Of a stretch of 64,000 nucleotides of DNA, positions 63,586 through 64,000 are shown in pieces; positions within the stretch are counted from its first letter, which is position 1; every line of letters begins with the position of its first letter. The translations under genes were made by a program, and so were the position numbers. This stretch comes from Bacteroidota bacterium (GTDB taxonomy: Bacteria > Bacteroidota > Bacteroidia > Bacteroidales > NBLH01). Under the pieces are notes generated by a model. The model worked only from the letters and a program-made list of their open reading frames with translations. It searched no databases and was not told where the DNA came from. The stretch spans positions 50,170-114,169 of the forward strand of contig JANYKN010000155.1 of the NCBI GenBank assembly GCA_025361565.1. Reading direction: 5' to 3'.

Positions 63586-63838
63586 GAACCTTTTTAGTTT
63601 CTTATCTTTCTTAGAACCAATCTTTTTTATACCAGAATAATCCGGTTTTTAAATTTTGCACAAAGATACACTATTTCGGCCAAATTTGGTAGAGGGGGAA
63701 TTTTGTGGTTTGGGATGGGTTGATTTATTGCTGAAATAGTCGAAATAAATAAACTGCATAACTGATTACGATAACTTGGTATAATTATTTGTCATTGCCA
63801 AAGTGTTTTATTGAGCATTAGAATTTATTGTATCCAAA
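63586..63838. other. Upstream region of lepA
   Basis: 253 bases. A TATCTTTG box (63661-63668, minus strand) is the likely lepA promoter. Nothing else was seen before the repeat array that starts at 63839. Confidence 0.5.
63661..63668 (-). promoter_or_regulatory. -7 box of lepA
   Basis: TATCTTTG followed by TGC on the minus strand, an exact TAnnTTTG match 75 bp upstream of the start. Confidence 0.55.
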
Positions 63839-64000
63839 TTGTTTTGAAATCTTTTAACCAAACAACGAAATAATTTTCGTTGTTTTATAATCTTTTAGCC
63901 AAAAAACAAAAAATCCTGGTTGTTTTGTAATCTTTTAAACAAAAAACGAAATAATTTTCGTTGTTTTATAATCTTTTAGCCAAAAAACAAAAAATCCTGG
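63839..64000. repeat. Alternating 41/40-bp hairpin repeat (A-B-A-B), continuing past the edge
   Basis: Units begin with TTGTTTT at 63839, 63880, 63920 and 63961. All share TTGTTTTNNAATCTTTTA, then (A/G)NCAAANAAC. Unit A continues GAAATAATTTTCG, which folds with flanking AACAACGAAA as a hairpin (ACAACGAAA/TTTCGTTGT). Unit B continues AAAAAATCCTGG. The AB period is 81 bp, with two copies here. Constant and variable parts are about half each, but the variable parts alternate instead of being unique, so this is not a CRISPR array. Confidence 0.85.

Noticed and set aside
63839..64000. CRISPR array
   Set aside because: Units are the right size, but the variable halves alternate between two sequences instead of being unique, and no cas gene is present.

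Overview
The window looks like a chromosomal segment of a low-GC member of the Bacteroidota, most likely an anaerobic or facultatively anaerobic member of the class Bacteroidia. Pointers are the recurrent Bacteroidota-type -7 promoter box (TAnnTTTG) with few Shine-Dalgarno sites, the family-typical gene blocks (bactofilin-atpZ-atpB-E-F-H-A-G without atpD/C; DUF177-rpmF-fabH-accB-accC; ftsX-DUF3098-truB-queA), 7TM-DISM/SpoIIE phosphatases, PspC/PadR pairs, and an electron-bifurcating-type [FeFe] hydrogenase. No rRNA, tRNA or CRISPR array was recognised.

Layout. 1-680: 5' part of a glycine C-acetyltransferase gene. 894-6061: a plus-strand cluster of a NUDIX/winged-helix regulator with two palindromic operators around its promoter, a nicotinamidase-like hydrolase, a vWA protein, a PP2C phosphatase and an atypical protein kinase. 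The last three resemble the vWA-phosphatase-kinase triads described with Ter stress systems. 6067-9559: a membrane SpoIIE phosphatase and an orphan D12-class adenine methylase. 9706-18580: ATP synthase genes with an acyl-CoA-binding protein gene inside the run. They are split by a 2-kb accessory island (about 15.48-17.38 kb) holding an Rhs-core fragment, two small membrane proteins, a degenerate 42-bp repeat, a terminator and then a new promoter. 18618-23552: fatty-acid synthesis genes (accC, a lipoprotein, accB, fabH), rpmF and DUF177.

23916-36946: a redox-signalling island on one strand. It contains hydC-hydB-hydA, a histidine kinase fused to an [FeFe]-hydrogenase-like sensor domain, a receiver-kinase hybrid, four other receivers (one NarL type), a Cache-PAS NarX-type kinase and a tandem universal stress protein. 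37450-47638: ilvE, two PadR-PspC pairs, a lone CheW, a twin pair of small XRE regulators in a long gene-poor stretch, a polysaccharide deacetylase, queA, truB and DUF3098. 47765-63585: ftsX, a flippase, a methyltransferase, a 56-residue ferredoxin with clear promoter and terminator, an aminopeptidase, a two-domain gamma-glutamylcyclotransferase, xthA, a second SpoIIE phosphatase, an SH3 protein, comF, hflX, a CapD-like epimerase, a MITE-like element and lepA. The window ends in an alternating 41/40-bp hairpin repeat that runs off the edge.

The most unusual parts are the operator-controlled NUDIX/nicotinamidase/vWA/PP2C/kinase cluster, the hydrogenase signalling island, and the invasion of the ATP synthase operon by an Rhs remnant. 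Short dispersed repeats (7-mers, 8-mers, a REP-like palindrome, a MITE) sit in several intergenic gaps. All assignments rest on reading motifs by eye; no database search was possible.
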